64,000 nucleotides of DNA, taken from Burkholderiales bacterium (GTDB lineage: Bacteria; Pseudomonadota; Gammaproteobacteria; Burkholderiales; Burkholderiaceae_D). The number at the start of each line of letters is the position of its first letter. The first letter of the stretch is position 1. The notes under the pieces were generated by a model that saw only the letters and a list, made by a program, of their open reading frames with translations, did no database searches and was not told where the DNA came from. The stretch lies in NCBI GenBank assembly GCA_016200895.1, contig JACQDX010000104.1:152558-216557 (forward strand). Direction: 5' to 3'. A program made the position numbers and the translations under genes. Positions 45,353 to 54,725 of this stretch are shown one piece after another.

Positions 45353-46534
45353 ATGGATTTGAACTTCAATGCTGCTGAGCTGGGCTTTCGCCAGGAAGTC
45401 ACGGAATTTTTGCAACAGTCACTGCCTCAGGATATCAGCCATAAAGTCCATCACGGCATACCTCTGGAAAAAGCCGACTATCAGTGTTGGCAGAAAATCC
45501 TGCATGCCCATGGCTGGGGTGGCAGTTCGTGGCCGGTGAAATTCGGTGGTACCGGCTGGTCTGCCGTGCAGCGTTATATCTTCGAAGAGGAATGTGCAGC
45601 AGCAGGTGCACCGCGCTTGCCGCCTTTCGGCATCAAAATGGTCGCTCCCGTATTGATGGAATTTGGCTCGCCCGGGCAGCAGCAAAGATTCTTGCCCAGG
45701 ATACTGTCGGCAGAAGAATGGTGGTGTCAGGGTTATTCCGAACCGGGTTCCGGTTCTGATCTGGCATCAGTCAAGACGACAGCTGAACTTAAACAAGATG
45801 GCGAGGATGATTATTATCTGGTGAACGGCCAAAAAACCTGGACTACACTGGCGCACTATGCCGACTGGATATTTTGCCTGGTACGCGCGGATCGTGCAGC
45901 CAAGGCCCAGCGTGGCATTTCATTTTTACTCATAGATATGAAGTCCCCTGGCGTCACTGTCAGGCCCATCATTACCATGGATGGCGCACATGAAGTCAAT
46001 GAAGTCTGGTTTGACGACGTCAAAGTGCCGGTTGCCAACCTGGTTGGTGAAGAAAACAAGGGCTGGACTTATGCCAAGTTCTTGCTGGGGCATGAGCGCA
46101 CCAATATCGCCGGTATAGGCATTGCCAAGCGGGAGCTGGCCAGGTTAAAAAGGGTGGCAGCGCGTGAATTCAAGAATGGCAAACCGCTCATGGAAGATGC
46201 TGTCTTTGCCGTGCGCCTGGCACAGGTAGAGATAGATTTGATGGCGCTGGAAATGACCAATCTGCGCGTCTTGTCAGCAGAAGAGCAAAGCCATGTGCCA
46301 GGGCCGGAAGCATCGATACTGAAGATCAAGGGCACTGAAATCCAGCAGGCAATCACCGAATTGCTGGTGCAAGCTGTAGGGGGGCAGGCCTTGCCCCTGC
46401 GTGATCGTCAGGATACAAGCGAGCTGGCCAGCCCGCTCGCCATCAATTACCTGAATATGAGGAAATTATCCATCTATGGTGGTTCAAATGAAATACAAAA
46501 AAATATCATTGCACAAATGATCATGGGACTGTGA
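45353..46534 (+). CDS. Acyl-CoA dehydrogenase family protein
   Basis: The product has 393 residues. It is an FAD enzyme that introduces a 2,3-double bond into acyl-CoAs. Seen: WCQGYSEPGSGSDLASVKT (FAD and substrate loop), the middle beta domain with VNGQKTWTT, and the C-terminal YGGSNEIQKNIIAQMIMGL helix. The substrate range is unknown. No thiolase or CoA ligase is adjacent. It is likely controlled by the divergent IclR-type regulator. Confidence 0.92.
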   Translation: MDLNFNAAELGFRQEVTEFLQQSLPQDISHKVHHGIPLEKADYQCWQKILHAHGWGGSSWPVKFGGTGWSAVQRYIFEEECAAAGAPRLPPFGIKMVAPVLMEFGSPGQQQRFLPRILSAEEWWCQGYSEPGSGSDLASVKTTAELKQDGEDDYYLVNGQKTWTTLAHYADWIFCLVRADRAAKAQRGISFLLIDMKSPGVTVRPIITMDGAHEVNEVWFDDVKVPVANLVGEENKGWTYAKFLLGHERTNIAGIGIAKRELARLKRVAAREFKNGKPLMEDAVFAVRLAQVEIDLMALEMTNLRVLSAEEQSHVPGPEASILKIKGTEIQQAITELLVQAVGGQALPLRDRQDTSELASPLAINYLNMRKLSIYGGSNEIQKNIIAQMIMGL

Positions 46535-46649
46535 GGGAGATATGTGGAGGGTATAGCCACTTTTCATGAAATTTCCTCAGCGCAAACATGCTTCGCAGTG
46601 CAACAAAATGCCCTACAATGTCGGCTTGATTTCAACGCAAGGAAAAACC

Positions 46650-47888
46650 ATGGCCGTTAATTCACCCATCCCTGTGGCTGCAGATTTGAAACCGGTAGCT
46701 GGCATACGCCTGGGCTATGCCGAGGCTGGCATACGCAAGCCTAACCGTAAAGACGTACTGGTCATGGAACTGGCCCCTACGGCAACCGTCTCCGGGGTAT
46801 TTACGACCAACCGCTTTTGCGCTGCACCCGTACAAGTTTGCAAGGCCCATCTGGAAGGCCTGCACATGGCGTCCAGCCCTATCCGAGCGCTGGTGGTGAA
46901 CACCGGTAATGCAAATGCAGGTACTGGCGATGCAGGCCTGGCTGCAGCGAATGCAACGTGTGCGGCCCTGGCAGAATTGCTGGGTTGCGAGGCTTCCCAG
47001 ATACTGCCATTTTCTACTGGCGTGATCCTCGAACAATTACCAGTCGACAGGCTGGTTGCCGGTTTGCCAGCAGCGATAGCAAACCTGACAGCCGATAACT
47101 GGTTCAATGCGGCAACTGCCATCATGACTACCGATACCCAGCCCAAGGCGGCATCGGCGACAGTGGAAATCAATGGTAAAACCGTGACCATGACAGGCAT
47201 CAGCAAAGGCGCAGGCATGATCAAGCCAAATATGGCGACCATGCTGGGCTATCTGGCGATTGATGCCAAGGTTGCGCAAAATGTGCTTGATCACATGGTC
47301 AAGCAGGCTGCTGACAATTCTTTCAATTGCATCACGATAGATGGTGACACTTCCACCAATGATTCCTTCATGCTCATCGCCACAGGTGCGGGTGAAGTCG
47401 AAGTCAATGATGTCGAGACACCTGAATATGCAGCACTGGCAGAAGCCGTGACTGCGCTGTCGCAAAAACTCGCCCACATGATTATTCGTGATGGCGAAGG
47501 CGCGACCAAATTCATCACCATTGCCGTGGAAGAAGGCCGTGATGTAGAAGAGTGTCGCAAGATTGCTTACTCAATTGCCCATTCCCCACTGGTAAAAACG
47601 GCGTTCTTTGCCTCTGATCCTAACCTGGGCCGCATCCTGGCAGCCATCGGTTACGCCGGTGTGAATGACCTGGATGTGGGCAAGTTGAACCTGTACCTGG
47701 ATGATGTCTGGGTTGCTAAAAACGGTGGCCGTAATCCTGATTACCGTGAAGAAGATGGTCAGCGCATCATGAAGCAAAGTGAGATCACCATACGCGTCAA
47801 ACTGGCGCGTGGTGATGCGGCAGCGACAGTCTGGACTTGCGACCTGTCGCATGATTATGTCTCCATCAACGCCGATTACCGCTCCTGA
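46650..47888 (+). CDS. argJ: Bifunctional ornithine acetyltransferase/N-acetylglutamate synthase ArgJ
   Basis: The product has 412 residues from [13 protein letters not shown]. It moves the acetyl group from N-acetylornithine to glutamate in arginine synthesis. The self-cleavage site is [16 protein letters not shown], with the nucleophile Thr near 197 that becomes the N-terminus of the beta chain. The C-terminus [15 protein letters not shown] is typical. GAAGGAAAAA-type sequence precedes the ATG; an upstream in-frame ATG at 46566 is less likely. Confidence 0.96.
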   Translation: MAVNSPIPVAADLKPVAGIRLGYAEAGIRKPNRKDVLVMELAPTATVSGVFTTNRFCAAPVQVCKAHLEGLHMASSPIRALVVNTGNANAGTGDAGLAAANATCAALAELLGCEASQILPFSTGVILEQLPVDRLVAGLPAAIANLTADNWFNAATAIMTTDTQPKAASATVEINGKTVTMTGISKGAGMIKPNMATMLGYLAIDAKVAQNVLDHMVKQAADNSFNCITIDGDTSTNDSFMLIATGAGEVEVNDVETPEYAALAEAVTALSQKLAHMIIRDGEGATKFITIAVEEGRDVEECRKIAYSIAHSPLVKTAFFASDPNLGRILAAIGYAGVNDLDVGKLNLYLDDVWVAKNGGRNPDYREEDGQRIMKQSEITIRVKLARGDAAATVWTCDLSHDYVSINADYRS

Positions 47889-47900
47889 TTTGGACAGACA

Positions 47901-48770
47901 ATGACGCAGCTCGATCAATTTCTGGCACGTGCCGAGCACTTGCTGAGCAGGCTAGAAAACATATTGCCAGCCAGCACGCCAGCACCTGACTGGAACCTGG
48001 GCTTTGCCTACCGCTGGCGCAAGCGTGGTGGTCAAGGCTATTTGCAAGTCGTGCGTCATGCCTCGACTATAGCGCTGGATGACTTGCGTAATGTCGCTGC
48101 ACAAAAAGCCCAGATAGAACAAAACACCAGGCAATTTGTCCATGGCAAACCTGCCAATAATGTCTTGCTGACTGGTGCCCGTGGCACAGGCAAATCATCC
48201 TTGATCAAGGCTTGCCTGAACCAGTTTTCTGACCAGGGTTTGCGGCTGATCGAAGTCGACAAAGCTGACCTGGCTGATTTGCCGGATATTGTCGATCTGA
48301 TCGCCGAACGCCCCGAGCGTTTCATTGTTTTTTGTGATGACCTGTCCTTTGAAGAGGGCGAGGCTGGTTACAAGGCTTTGAAGGTAGCGCTGGATGGCAG
48401 TATTTCTGCACAGTCCGACAATGTACTGATCTACGCAACCTCAAACCGCCGCCATCTCTTGCCTGAGAAAATGTCAGACAATGCCAGCTATAAATATAGC
48501 GATGATGGTGACTTGCATCCGGGTGAAACGGTAGAAGAAAAAATCTCTTTGTCTGAACGCTTTGGTGTCTGGGTTTCTTTCTATCCTTTCAAACAGGATG
48601 ATTACCTCGACATCGTCGCTTACTGGCTGGGCAGCATGGGTTGCACTGCTGCACAAGTAGAAGAGGCACGTGGCGATGCCCTGCGCTGGGCTTTGCAACG
48701 CGGCTCACGTTCTGGCCGCGTGGCCTGGCAATTTGCCCGCGATTTTGCCGGCAAACTGGCGGAGTCCTGA
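47901..48770 (+). CDS. DUF815 AAA+ ATPase
   Basis: The product has 289 residues. Walker A GARGTGKSSLIKA lies near 94-106, Walker B FIVFCDDLSFEEGE near 138-151, and ATSNRRHLLPEKMSDN (sensor 1 region) follows. This is the conserved DUF815 ATPase, commonly found next to argJ and mutT in betaproteobacteria. Its function is unknown. It starts 12 nt after argJ and ends one base before the mutT start. Confidence 0.9.
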   Translation: MTQLDQFLARAEHLLSRLENILPASTPAPDWNLGFAYRWRKRGGQGYLQVVRHASTIALDDLRNVAAQKAQIEQNTRQFVHGKPANNVLLTGARGTGKSSLIKACLNQFSDQGLRLIEVDKADLADLPDIVDLIAERPERFIVFCDDLSFEEGEAGYKALKVALDGSISAQSDNVLIYATSNRRHLLPEKMSDNASYKYSDDGDLHPGETVEEKISLSERFGVWVSFYPFKQDDYLDIVAYWLGSMGCTAAQVEEARGDALRWALQRGSRSGRVAWQFARDFAGKLAES

Positions 48771-48771
48771 G

Positions 48772-49194
48772 ATGAGCGCAAAACCTGTGGATGTTGCCGT
48801 CGGCATCCTGATGAAAGCCAATGGAGATGTCTTGCTGGGACAACGCCCGGCTGGCAAACCCTATGAAGGTTATTGGGAATTCCCGGGCGGCAAAGTCGAA
48901 GCGGATGAGTCCATACTCGATGCACTCAAGCGTGAGTTTGTCGAAGAGCTGGGCATACAAGTGTTGACTGCGGAACCCTGGTGCGGCGTTGAACACATCT
49001 ACCCGCATGCCCATGTCCGGCTGCATTTCTATATCAGCCGTGAATGGCAGGGCGAACCGCAAAGCCTGGAAGGACAGGCCTTTGCCTGGCAGGGCAGTGT
49101 GGGGCTCACGCCTTTATTGCCTGCCACCATACCCTTGCTGGAATGGCTGGATTTGCTGCGCAAGGACGAGGCTAGTCTGGCTACTTCAGCTTAA
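48772..49194 (+). CDS. mutT: MutT-type Nudix hydrolase (8-oxo-dGTP diphosphatase)
   Basis: The product has 140 residues from the ATG one base after the DUF815 stop. The complete Nudix box GKVEADESILDALKREFVEE-LG is present (G-x5-E-x7-RE-x2-EE-x-G). It hydrolyses 8-oxo-dGTP and prevents A:T to C:G transversions. The frame open upstream overlaps the previous gene and was not used. Two hairpins follow. Confidence 0.93.
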   Translation: MSAKPVDVAVGILMKANGDVLLGQRPAGKPYEGYWEFPGGKVEADESILDALKREFVEELGIQVLTAEPWCGVEHIYPHAHVRLHFYISREWQGEPQSLEGQAFAWQGSVGLTPLLPATIPLLEWLDLLRKDEASLATSA

Positions 49195-49264
49195 GCTACT
49201 TAAATTCTAAAGCCAGTGCTCTGGCTTGTTGATCCAACTTATCTCCGACTCCCTGAAGAACATC

Positions 49265-49300
49265 AGAGCCAACATTAGCTTGTTGGCTCTGTCCCTTTTT
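49265..49300 (+). terminator. Intrinsic terminator after mutT
   Basis: AGAGCCAACA pairs with TGTTGGCTCT, loop TTAGCT, followed by GTCCCTTTTT. A smaller hairpin, AAGCCAG-TGCT-CTGGCTT, precedes it at about 49210-49227. Confidence 0.82.
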
Positions 49301-49467
49301 CAATCCTATTTTCATTCGCTTTATTGCCGCCTGTCTATACTTGGTATCAAACGCTTTCCTGCGCCTTGTCATCAAACTGTCTTTTTATGACAATCAATCC
49401 GTAGTATCACTTATTGTCGGATACTTTTTGGGCTGAGATTATCTGTGCTTTATTTTAATAGCGAGTC

Positions 49468-49483
49468 GTATTGAAAACAATAC
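49468..49483. promoter_or_regulatory. Dyad site S1 of the alr-dadA control region
   Basis: GTATTGAAAACAATAC, with arms GTATTG/CAATAC. Centre about 200 bp upstream of the predicted sigma-54 start. Candidate enhancer for the TyrR-like activator at 52831-54387. Confidence 0.55.
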
Positions 49484-49486
49484 AGT

Positions 49487-49502
49487 GTATTTAAAATAGT
49501 AC
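49487..49502. promoter_or_regulatory. Dyad site S2 of the alr-dadA control region
   Basis: GTATTTAAAATAGTAC, an imperfect copy of S1 centred 19 bp (about two helix turns) further on. The octamer TACAGTGT repeats directly at 49481 and 49500. Confidence 0.45.
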
Positions 49503-49570
49503 AGTGTGCGGTTTTTAGTACGCAATAGAGGGCGCTCTCTAGCGCGCAAAGTAGAGGAAAAGCAGTAACT

Positions 49571-49586
49571 GTATTAAATTCAATAC
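49571..49586. promoter_or_regulatory. Dyad site S3 of the alr-dadA control region
   Basis: GTATTAAATTCAATAC matches S1 in both arms (GTATT/AATAC). Centre about 97 bp upstream of the predicted start, a typical enhancer position. Confidence 0.5.
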
Positions 49587-49648
49587 GAAATTTTGGGTGA
49601 TTCCAAAATAAATTTTCTAAGTCCTTGAATTTTATCAATAAAATTTTG

Positions 49649-49664
49649 TGGCACGACGATTGCT
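49649..49664 (+). promoter_or_regulatory. Sigma-54 promoter of alr-dadA
   Basis: TGGCAC-N5-TTGCT matches the -24/-12 consensus with correct spacing. It lies 44 bp before the alr ATG. A sigma-54 activator gene with an intact GAFTGA loop ends the module. Confidence 0.9.
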
Positions 49665-49707
49665 ATGACTAGTCGCAGTTTCCTTACATGCGATGGAGTG
49701 GTGAAAT

Positions 49708-50820
49708 ATGAAGCAAGTTGCTGGAATAGCAGGTGCAGTACTTCGTATTGACTTACAGGCAATACGTTATAACTATCGTCTGTTGCGCGGTTTACTGGGC
49801 GCGGCGAAATGTGGTGCCGCAGTCAAGGCTGATGCTTATGGTGTGGGTGCAGTGCAAGTCGTGCAGGCGTTGTATGCAGAAGATTGCCGGGATTTTTTTG
49901 TCGCCCATTTGCAAGAGGCGATCATTATTCGTGAACATTTGCCTGCAGATGCAGCCATCTATGTCATGCATGGCTCACCAGTTGGGCATGAGGCGGAATT
50001 ATTGGAATATAACTGCACACCAGTATTGAACAGCCTGCCACAAATGCTGGCCTGGCGTGCATTGGCGCAAAAAGAACAGCGCCGTCTGCCAGCCATCGTG
50101 CAGGTAGATACCGGCATGGCAAGAATGGGTCTGTCCGCAACCGAGGTGCAGCAATGGCAAGCCGATTGCAGTCTGAGTGAAGGCATAGACCTGCAATACA
50201 TCATGAGCCATCTTGTCAGTGCAGAAGACCAGGCCAATCCTGTTAATCAGCAGCAGTTGGAAGCCTTTAATGCCTTGCGCACACAAATCCCGGCTTGCCA
50301 GGGTTTGCCAGCCAGCCTGGCAAATTCTTCCGGCATCTTCCTGGGTAAAGACTTTCATTTCAATATGGCCCGTCCTGGCGCTGCCTTATATGGCGTTGCC
50401 CCAGTAGCAGGGCAAGCCAACCCCATGCGTGCCGTTGCCCATCTGCAAGGCCGCATCATACAAACCCGTGAAATTGCGGCTGACACTGGTGTCGGTTATG
50501 GATCGACCTGGCGCAGTAGCCAGACCACCCGCATAGCCACCGTAGGTGTTGGCTATGCCGATGGCTGGATGCGCAGCCTCAGTAATCGTGGCGTCGCCCA
50601 TATTGCTGGCCAGGCCGTGCCCATGGTGGGAAATGTATCAATGGACACCATCACCCTGGATGTTACTGCGGTCGCCGCAGAACATCTGCAACCCGGTTCC
50701 ATGGTGGACCTGATCTCTGCTGACAATACAGTGGATCAGGTGGCAGCACGTGCCAACACCATAGGCTATGAAATCCTGACCAGTCTGGGAGGTCGCTATG
50801 AGCGTACTTATAGCAATTAA
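49708..50820 (+). CDS. alr (dadX-like): Alanine racemase, catabolic type
   Basis: The product has 370 residues. It is a PLP enzyme that interconverts L- and D-alanine. Seen: the PLP lysine in AAVKADAYGVGA, RPGAALYGV, and the second catalytic Tyr region in GYGSTWRSSQ. It is linked to dadA, as in catabolic dadX-dadA pairs, so here it probably feeds D-alanine to the dehydrogenase. The sigma-54 promoter at 49649 drives it. A gap of 111 nt with no strong terminator separates it from dadA. Confidence 0.94.
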   Translation: MKQVAGIAGAVLRIDLQAIRYNYRLLRGLLGAAKCGAAVKADAYGVGAVQVVQALYAEDCRDFFVAHLQEAIIIREHLPADAAIYVMHGSPVGHEAELLEYNCTPVLNSLPQMLAWRALAQKEQRRLPAIVQVDTGMARMGLSATEVQQWQADCSLSEGIDLQYIMSHLVSAEDQANPVNQQQLEAFNALRTQIPACQGLPASLANSSGIFLGKDFHFNMARPGAALYGVAPVAGQANPMRAVAHLQGRIIQTREIAADTGVGYGSTWRSSQTTRIATVGVGYADGWMRSLSNRGVAHIAGQAVPMVGNVSMDTITLDVTAVAAEHLQPGSMVDLISADNTVDQVAARANTIGYEILTSLGGRYERTYSN

Positions 50821-50931
50821 GCCTCCGCATGTATGGCCGCTTGCCTGAGCAAGTAGCCAGAATAAATAAAGAACACAACAGACAAACAGATTAATCCATC
50901 AGTCAGCCAGCAATGAGCCGGGAGAAATAAA

Positions 50932-52224
50932 ATGAAAATAGTTATATTGGGTGCAGGTGTCATCGGAACAGCGTCAGCGTATTACCTCGCCAAAGCGGGC
51001 CATGAAGTTACCGTTATTGAACGTCAGCCAGCAGCAGGCCTGGAAACCAGTTATGCCAATGCTGGTGAAGTTTCTCCAGGTTATTCGGCCCCATGGGCGG
51101 GTCCCGGCGTTCCGATGAAGGCCATCAAATGGCTGATGATGCAGCATAGCCCGCTGGCAATCCGTCCCAGCTTTGACCCAAGCATGTGGCGCTGGGTCAC
51201 GCAGATGCTGATGAACTGCACCAGCAAACGCTATGAAATCAATAAAGGCCGCATGTTGCGCATGGCTGAATACAGCCGCGATGTCTTGCAACAATTGCGC
51301 AGCGATACCGGTATCAGTTATGACGAACGTACCCAGGGTACCTTGCAGTTGTTCCGCAACCAGCAACAACTCGATGGCGCAGAGGCGGATATCGCGATCC
51401 TCAAGCGTTACGATGTGCCCTATGAAAAACTGGACAAGGCCGGTTGTCTGAAAGTGGAACCCGCACTGGTCAACGTGCAGGATAAATTTGTCGGTGCCTT
51501 GCGCCTGCCGGGTGATGAAACCGGCGACTGCTTCAAGTTCACCCAAAGCCTGTCCAAATTCGCGCAAGAGCTGGGTGTCCAGTTCAAGTACGGCGTCACT
51601 ATACAAAGACTGGTCAAGAGCGGCGATACCATCAGTTCTGTCATCACCTCGGAAGGTGAGATCAAGGCAGACTGTTTCGTATTGGCTCTGGGCAGTTACT
51701 CCCCGATTCTCTTGAAAGAATTGGGCATCAAGATTCCTGTTTACCCTATCAAGGGCTATTCGATTACCGTCCCCATTACTGACGCACAAAAAGCGCCGGA
51801 ATCGACGGTCATGGATGAGACCTATAAAGTCGCAATTACCCGTCTGGGCGACCGTATACGTGTCGGTGGTACGGCCGAAATCACTGGCTATAACCTCGAC
51901 CTGCGCGCAGACCGTCGCGCCACCCTGGAACATTCCGTAACAGACCTGTTCCCTGGTGGCGGTGACGTTAGCAAAGCCGAATTCTGGACTGGCCTGCGTC
52001 CCATGACACCGGACGGCACACCTGTCATTGGCCCTACACCTTATCGCAACCTGTACCTGAACACCGGCCACGGCACGCTGGGCTGGACCATGGCTTGCGG
52101 TTCTGGTCAGTTTATTGCTGACGTGGTTTCTGGCAAGCGTCCGGCTATTTCTACTGAAGGTTTATTCATGGACCGTTACGGCAGCGTCAATAGTCCTATT
52201 TTTATCCACAAGGAGTTGGCATGA
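50932..52224 (+). CDS. dadA: D-amino acid dehydrogenase, small subunit
   Basis: The product has 430 residues. The N-terminal FAD Rossmann loop is [20 protein letters not shown], with [16 protein letters not shown] after it and [13 protein letters not shown] near the C-terminus, all DadA signatures. It oxidises D-alanine and other D-amino acids to oxo acids, passing electrons to the respiratory chain at the inner membrane. It overlaps the next gene by 4 nt (ATGA). Confidence 0.96.
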   Translation: MKIVILGAGVIGTASAYYLAKAGHEVTVIERQPAAGLETSYANAGEVSPGYSAPWAGPGVPMKAIKWLMMQHSPLAIRPSFDPSMWRWVTQMLMNCTSKRYEINKGRMLRMAEYSRDVLQQLRSDTGISYDERTQGTLQLFRNQQQLDGAEADIAILKRYDVPYEKLDKAGCLKVEPALVNVQDKFVGALRLPGDETGDCFKFTQSLSKFAQELGVQFKYGVTIQRLVKSGDTISSVITSEGEIKADCFVLALGSYSPILLKELGIKIPVYPIKGYSITVPITDAQKAPESTVMDETYKVAITRLGDRIRVGGTAEITGYNLDLRADRRATLEHSVTDLFPGGGDVSKAEFWTGLRPMTPDGTPVIGPTPYRNLYLNTGHGTLGWTMACGSGQFIADVVSGKRPAISTEGLFMDRYGSVNSPIFIHKELA

Positions 52225-52784
52225 ATCCAATTGAAGAATTACTGTCATCAACCCAGGTTTTTTCTGATGCCAACCTGAATGCGCGGTTTTATACCGCCAT
52301 AGAATTATTGGCACAAATCATGATGGTGATGCCGCGTACTGCAAACATCACCACGCTGGCTCAAGCCACAGGCAAGACCCCGCGCCTGATACGTTCGATA
52401 CTGGCGGTCCTGAGCAAGGATGCCCTGGTCAGCCGTGACAGCAAGGAAAAAGACGCCTGGCACTGTCGTGACTGCAATGGCATCATCACCCTGGCAGATG
52501 TCTACCGCAGCTTCGTGAATGCAGAAGAACGCGCTGCCGCCAAGGAAATCGAGAAATCAGTCCAGGAAGACGAGGCAGAAGTGCCACAGGAAAGACGTAA
52601 TACGCGTACTTCCAGCCAGCAAAGTGTAGATCTGCTGATGATGCAAGTTAAAATGACGCTCAATCGCGCGGTCTTGCAGCAACTGGAGCAATTTGATCTG
52701 GGTCGCTTGCGTGGCCTGGCTTCCAATAGCGCTTTCCGTCGCCAGCATGCCCGCCCACGTGGTTATATCCCGGAGCCGTATTAA
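52221..52784 (+). CDS. Rrf2-like winged-helix protein in the dad operon
   Basis: The product has 187 residues. Residues about 20-100 resemble the Rrf2 fold: [20 protein letters not shown] (recognition helix region), then a CRDC pair and [10 protein letters not shown], where Rrf2 proteins have ITLADV. There is no canonical three-cysteine Fe-S cluster motif; only CRDC is visible. The C-terminal half is charged and helical. It is translationally coupled to dadA. Its regulatory target is unknown; the operon itself is an obvious candidate. Confidence 0.65.
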   Translation: MNPIEELLSSTQVFSDANLNARFYTAIELLAQIMMVMPRTANITTLAQATGKTPRLIRSILAVLSKDALVSRDSKEKDAWHCRDCNGIITLADVYRSFVNAEERAAAKEIEKSVQEDEAEVPQERRNTRTSSQQSVDLLMMQVKMTLNRAVLQQLEQFDLGRLRGLASNSAFRRQHARPRGYIPEPY

Positions 52785-52830
52785 AGCGCATATTAATCAG
52801 ACTTTCATCGTTTCATCAAACTAGCAACGC

Positions 52831-54387
52831 ATGCGCATCAATATCCAGTTCAAGGACAGAGTAGGAATTGCCCACGAAATACTGGCGGTATTGGCGCGTC
52901 GCGGGCTCAATGTGGTGGCAGTTGAAGTTGACCCACCAAATATCTATATCGACAGCCCTGAACTGCTGGAATTCATGTTGCCCTCACTGCAGGCTGATTG
53001 CCAGTCTGTACGGGGTGTAGGTGAAATCAAGGTGCTGGATGTCTTGCCCGGCATACGTCGTCGTCTCAATCTCGACACCATGATGGCCGTTATGGAAGAT
53101 CCGGTGCTGGCGATTGATGCCAGCGGCCATATCGTGATTGCCAATGTCGCGGCCGCTACCGCAACCCGCATGAGCGAACCCAGCCTTTGCCAGCTTAGCC
53201 TGAACCAGGTGCTGGATGATGCAGGCATACAGGAAGAGCTGGTCAATTGTGGTTTTCGTCTGCCCAGCCGTGAAGTCAGCCTCAACGGTGAGCCTTATTT
53301 TATGGACGTAACGCCAGTATCTGAGCCTCAGGGTCTTGATATTACGCATGGACGCTCGGTAGGGGCAGTACTGACCTTTCATGCGCCTACCCGTATAGGT
53401 GGCCGTCTGCATGCCTTGCAACACTCGGAAGGCAGCGGCTTTCATTTCATCATCGGTGAATCAGAACAGATACGTAGCCTGAAAACCAAGGCAGCGCGCG
53501 TGGCCGTAGTCGATGCCCCTTTGTTGATTACAGGTGAAACTGGCACGGGCAAGGAATTGCTGGCCCAGGCTTGTCATGGTGTCAGTGGCCGCAGTAGTGC
53601 CGCTTTTCTGGAGTTGAATTGCGCAGCCTTGCCAGAAAGCCTGGCTGAGAGCGAGTTGTTTGGCTATATGTCCGGAGCTTTCACCGGTGCCCAGCGTGGC
53701 GGCAAGCCTGGCCTGTTTGAAATGGCTGACGGTGGCACGGTCTTTCTCGATGAGATAGGCGAGATGTCGCTGTATTTGCAAGCCAAACTCCTGCGCTTCC
53801 TGAATGATGGCAAGTTTCGCCGCATTGGTAGTGATAAAGAGGTCAAGGTGAATGTCCGCATCATCAGCGCGACCCACAGGAACTTGCGCAAGATGGTGCA
53901 GGAGGGCAGTTTCCGTGAAGACCTGTTTTACCGCCTGAATGTCTTGCACCTGGAAATGCCTGCCCTGCGCGAGCGTCCTGACGACATCCTGCCACTGGCC
54001 AGGCATTTCCTCGAACGTGCCTGTACCCAGGCGCAAAAACCGGTATGCCGTTTGAATTCATCTGCCTGTGCGGCGCTGGTGTCTAACCATTGGCCTGGTA
54101 ATGTCAGACAATTACAGAACGTGGTGTTCCGCGCAATTACCATGTCAGACCAGCGGGTATTGGATGCAGCTGACCTCGATTGGGCTGAGGGCAGTATCAC
54201 TGCAGATGTAGTGAAGAGTGATGCTACCGAGAGCTGGGAGTTGTCGGTGAATGCCTTTGAGCGCAGTTTGCTGGAAAACCTGTATCCGCAATACCCTTCT
54301 AGCCGCAAGCTGGCGACGCGACTGGCAACTTCGCATTCCATGATCGCCACCAAGCTGCGTAAATACGGTATTCCGCAAAAGCGTTAA
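52831..54387 (+). CDS. TyrR/PhhR-like sigma-54-dependent regulator
   Basis: The product has 518 residues. It has an ACT domain (about 1-70: INIQFKDRVGIAHEILAVLARRGLN), a PAS domain (about 80-190), an AAA+ domain (Walker A GETGTGKE; GAFTGA loop in YMSGAFTGAQRG; Walker B GGTVFLDEIGEM) and a C-terminal TyrR-type HTH (SSRKLATRLATSHSMIATKLRKYG). Unlike E. coli TyrR, the GAFTGA loop is intact, so it should activate sigma-54 promoters, as PhhR-type proteins do. The promoter at 49649 is the natural target. The ACT domain suggests an amino acid ligand. Confidence 0.92.
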   Translation: MRINIQFKDRVGIAHEILAVLARRGLNVVAVEVDPPNIYIDSPELLEFMLPSLQADCQSVRGVGEIKVLDVLPGIRRRLNLDTMMAVMEDPVLAIDASGHIVIANVAAATATRMSEPSLCQLSLNQVLDDAGIQEELVNCGFRLPSREVSLNGEPYFMDVTPVSEPQGLDITHGRSVGAVLTFHAPTRIGGRLHALQHSEGSGFHFIIGESEQIRSLKTKAARVAVVDAPLLITGETGTGKELLAQACHGVSGRSSAAFLELNCAALPESLAESELFGYMSGAFTGAQRGGKPGLFEMADGGTVFLDEIGEMSLYLQAKLLRFLNDGKFRRIGSDKEVKVNVRIISATHRNLRKMVQEGSFREDLFYRLNVLHLEMPALRERPDDILPLARHFLERACTQAQKPVCRLNSSACAALVSNHWPGNVRQLQNVVFRAITMSDQRVLDAADLDWAEGSITADVVKSDATESWELSVNAFERSLLENLYPQYPSSRKLATRLATSHSMIATKLRKYGIPQKR

Positions 54388-54527
54388 GAACGTGTTTACG
54401 ATCTTAATAGCGTGCGTGATCGGGGCTCATGCGCTGCTCAAAATGCTCATGTACTAGACATTCCGCTTTTTGCGCTGCGTTCTATATTACGCTAACGCAC
54501 GCTCGTTACAGATCGTAAACACGTTCT
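54387..54527. mobile_element. MITE-like element R2, copy 1
   Basis: A 141-bp element with perfect 18-bp terminal inverted repeats, AGAACGTGTTTACGATCT (54387-54404) and AGATCGTAAACACGTTCT (54510-54527). The interior GCTCATG...GCTGCTCAAAATGCTCATGTACTAGACATTCCGCTTTTTGCG-type segment recurs reversed in copy 2. There is no coding capacity. Its left terminus touches the last base of the regulator's stop codon. Confidence 0.85.
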
Positions 54528-54543
54528 AAGTCAGTGACGTGGC

Positions 54544-54723
54544 TTATTCAGCCAGCTCTTCAGGGTCTTCAGGTAAATTTACTGCAGGGATGGTGTATTT
54601 CTCTTCGGCCCAGGCACCCAGGTCAATTTGTTTGCAGCGTTCACAGCAAAAAGGACGCCAGCGGTTCGCCTCTTTCCATTCCACCTTGATTTTGCAAGTG
54701 GGACAATCAACAAAAGTAGCCAT
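54544..54723 (-). CDS. yacG: DNA gyrase inhibitor/zinc protein YacG
   Basis: The product has 59 residues: [20 protein letters not shown] and onward. Four zinc cysteines are arranged as CPTC and CCERC, followed by [14 protein letters not shown], a YacG signature. In E. coli YacG binds GyrB and inhibits gyrase. It starts 2 nt after zapD ends, in the same transcript. It is short and easily missed by gene finders. Confidence 0.93.
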   Translation of the reverse strand: MATFVDCPTCKIKVEWKEANRWRPFCCERCKQIDLGAWAEEKYTIPAVNLPEDPEELAE

Positions 54724-54725
54724 GT

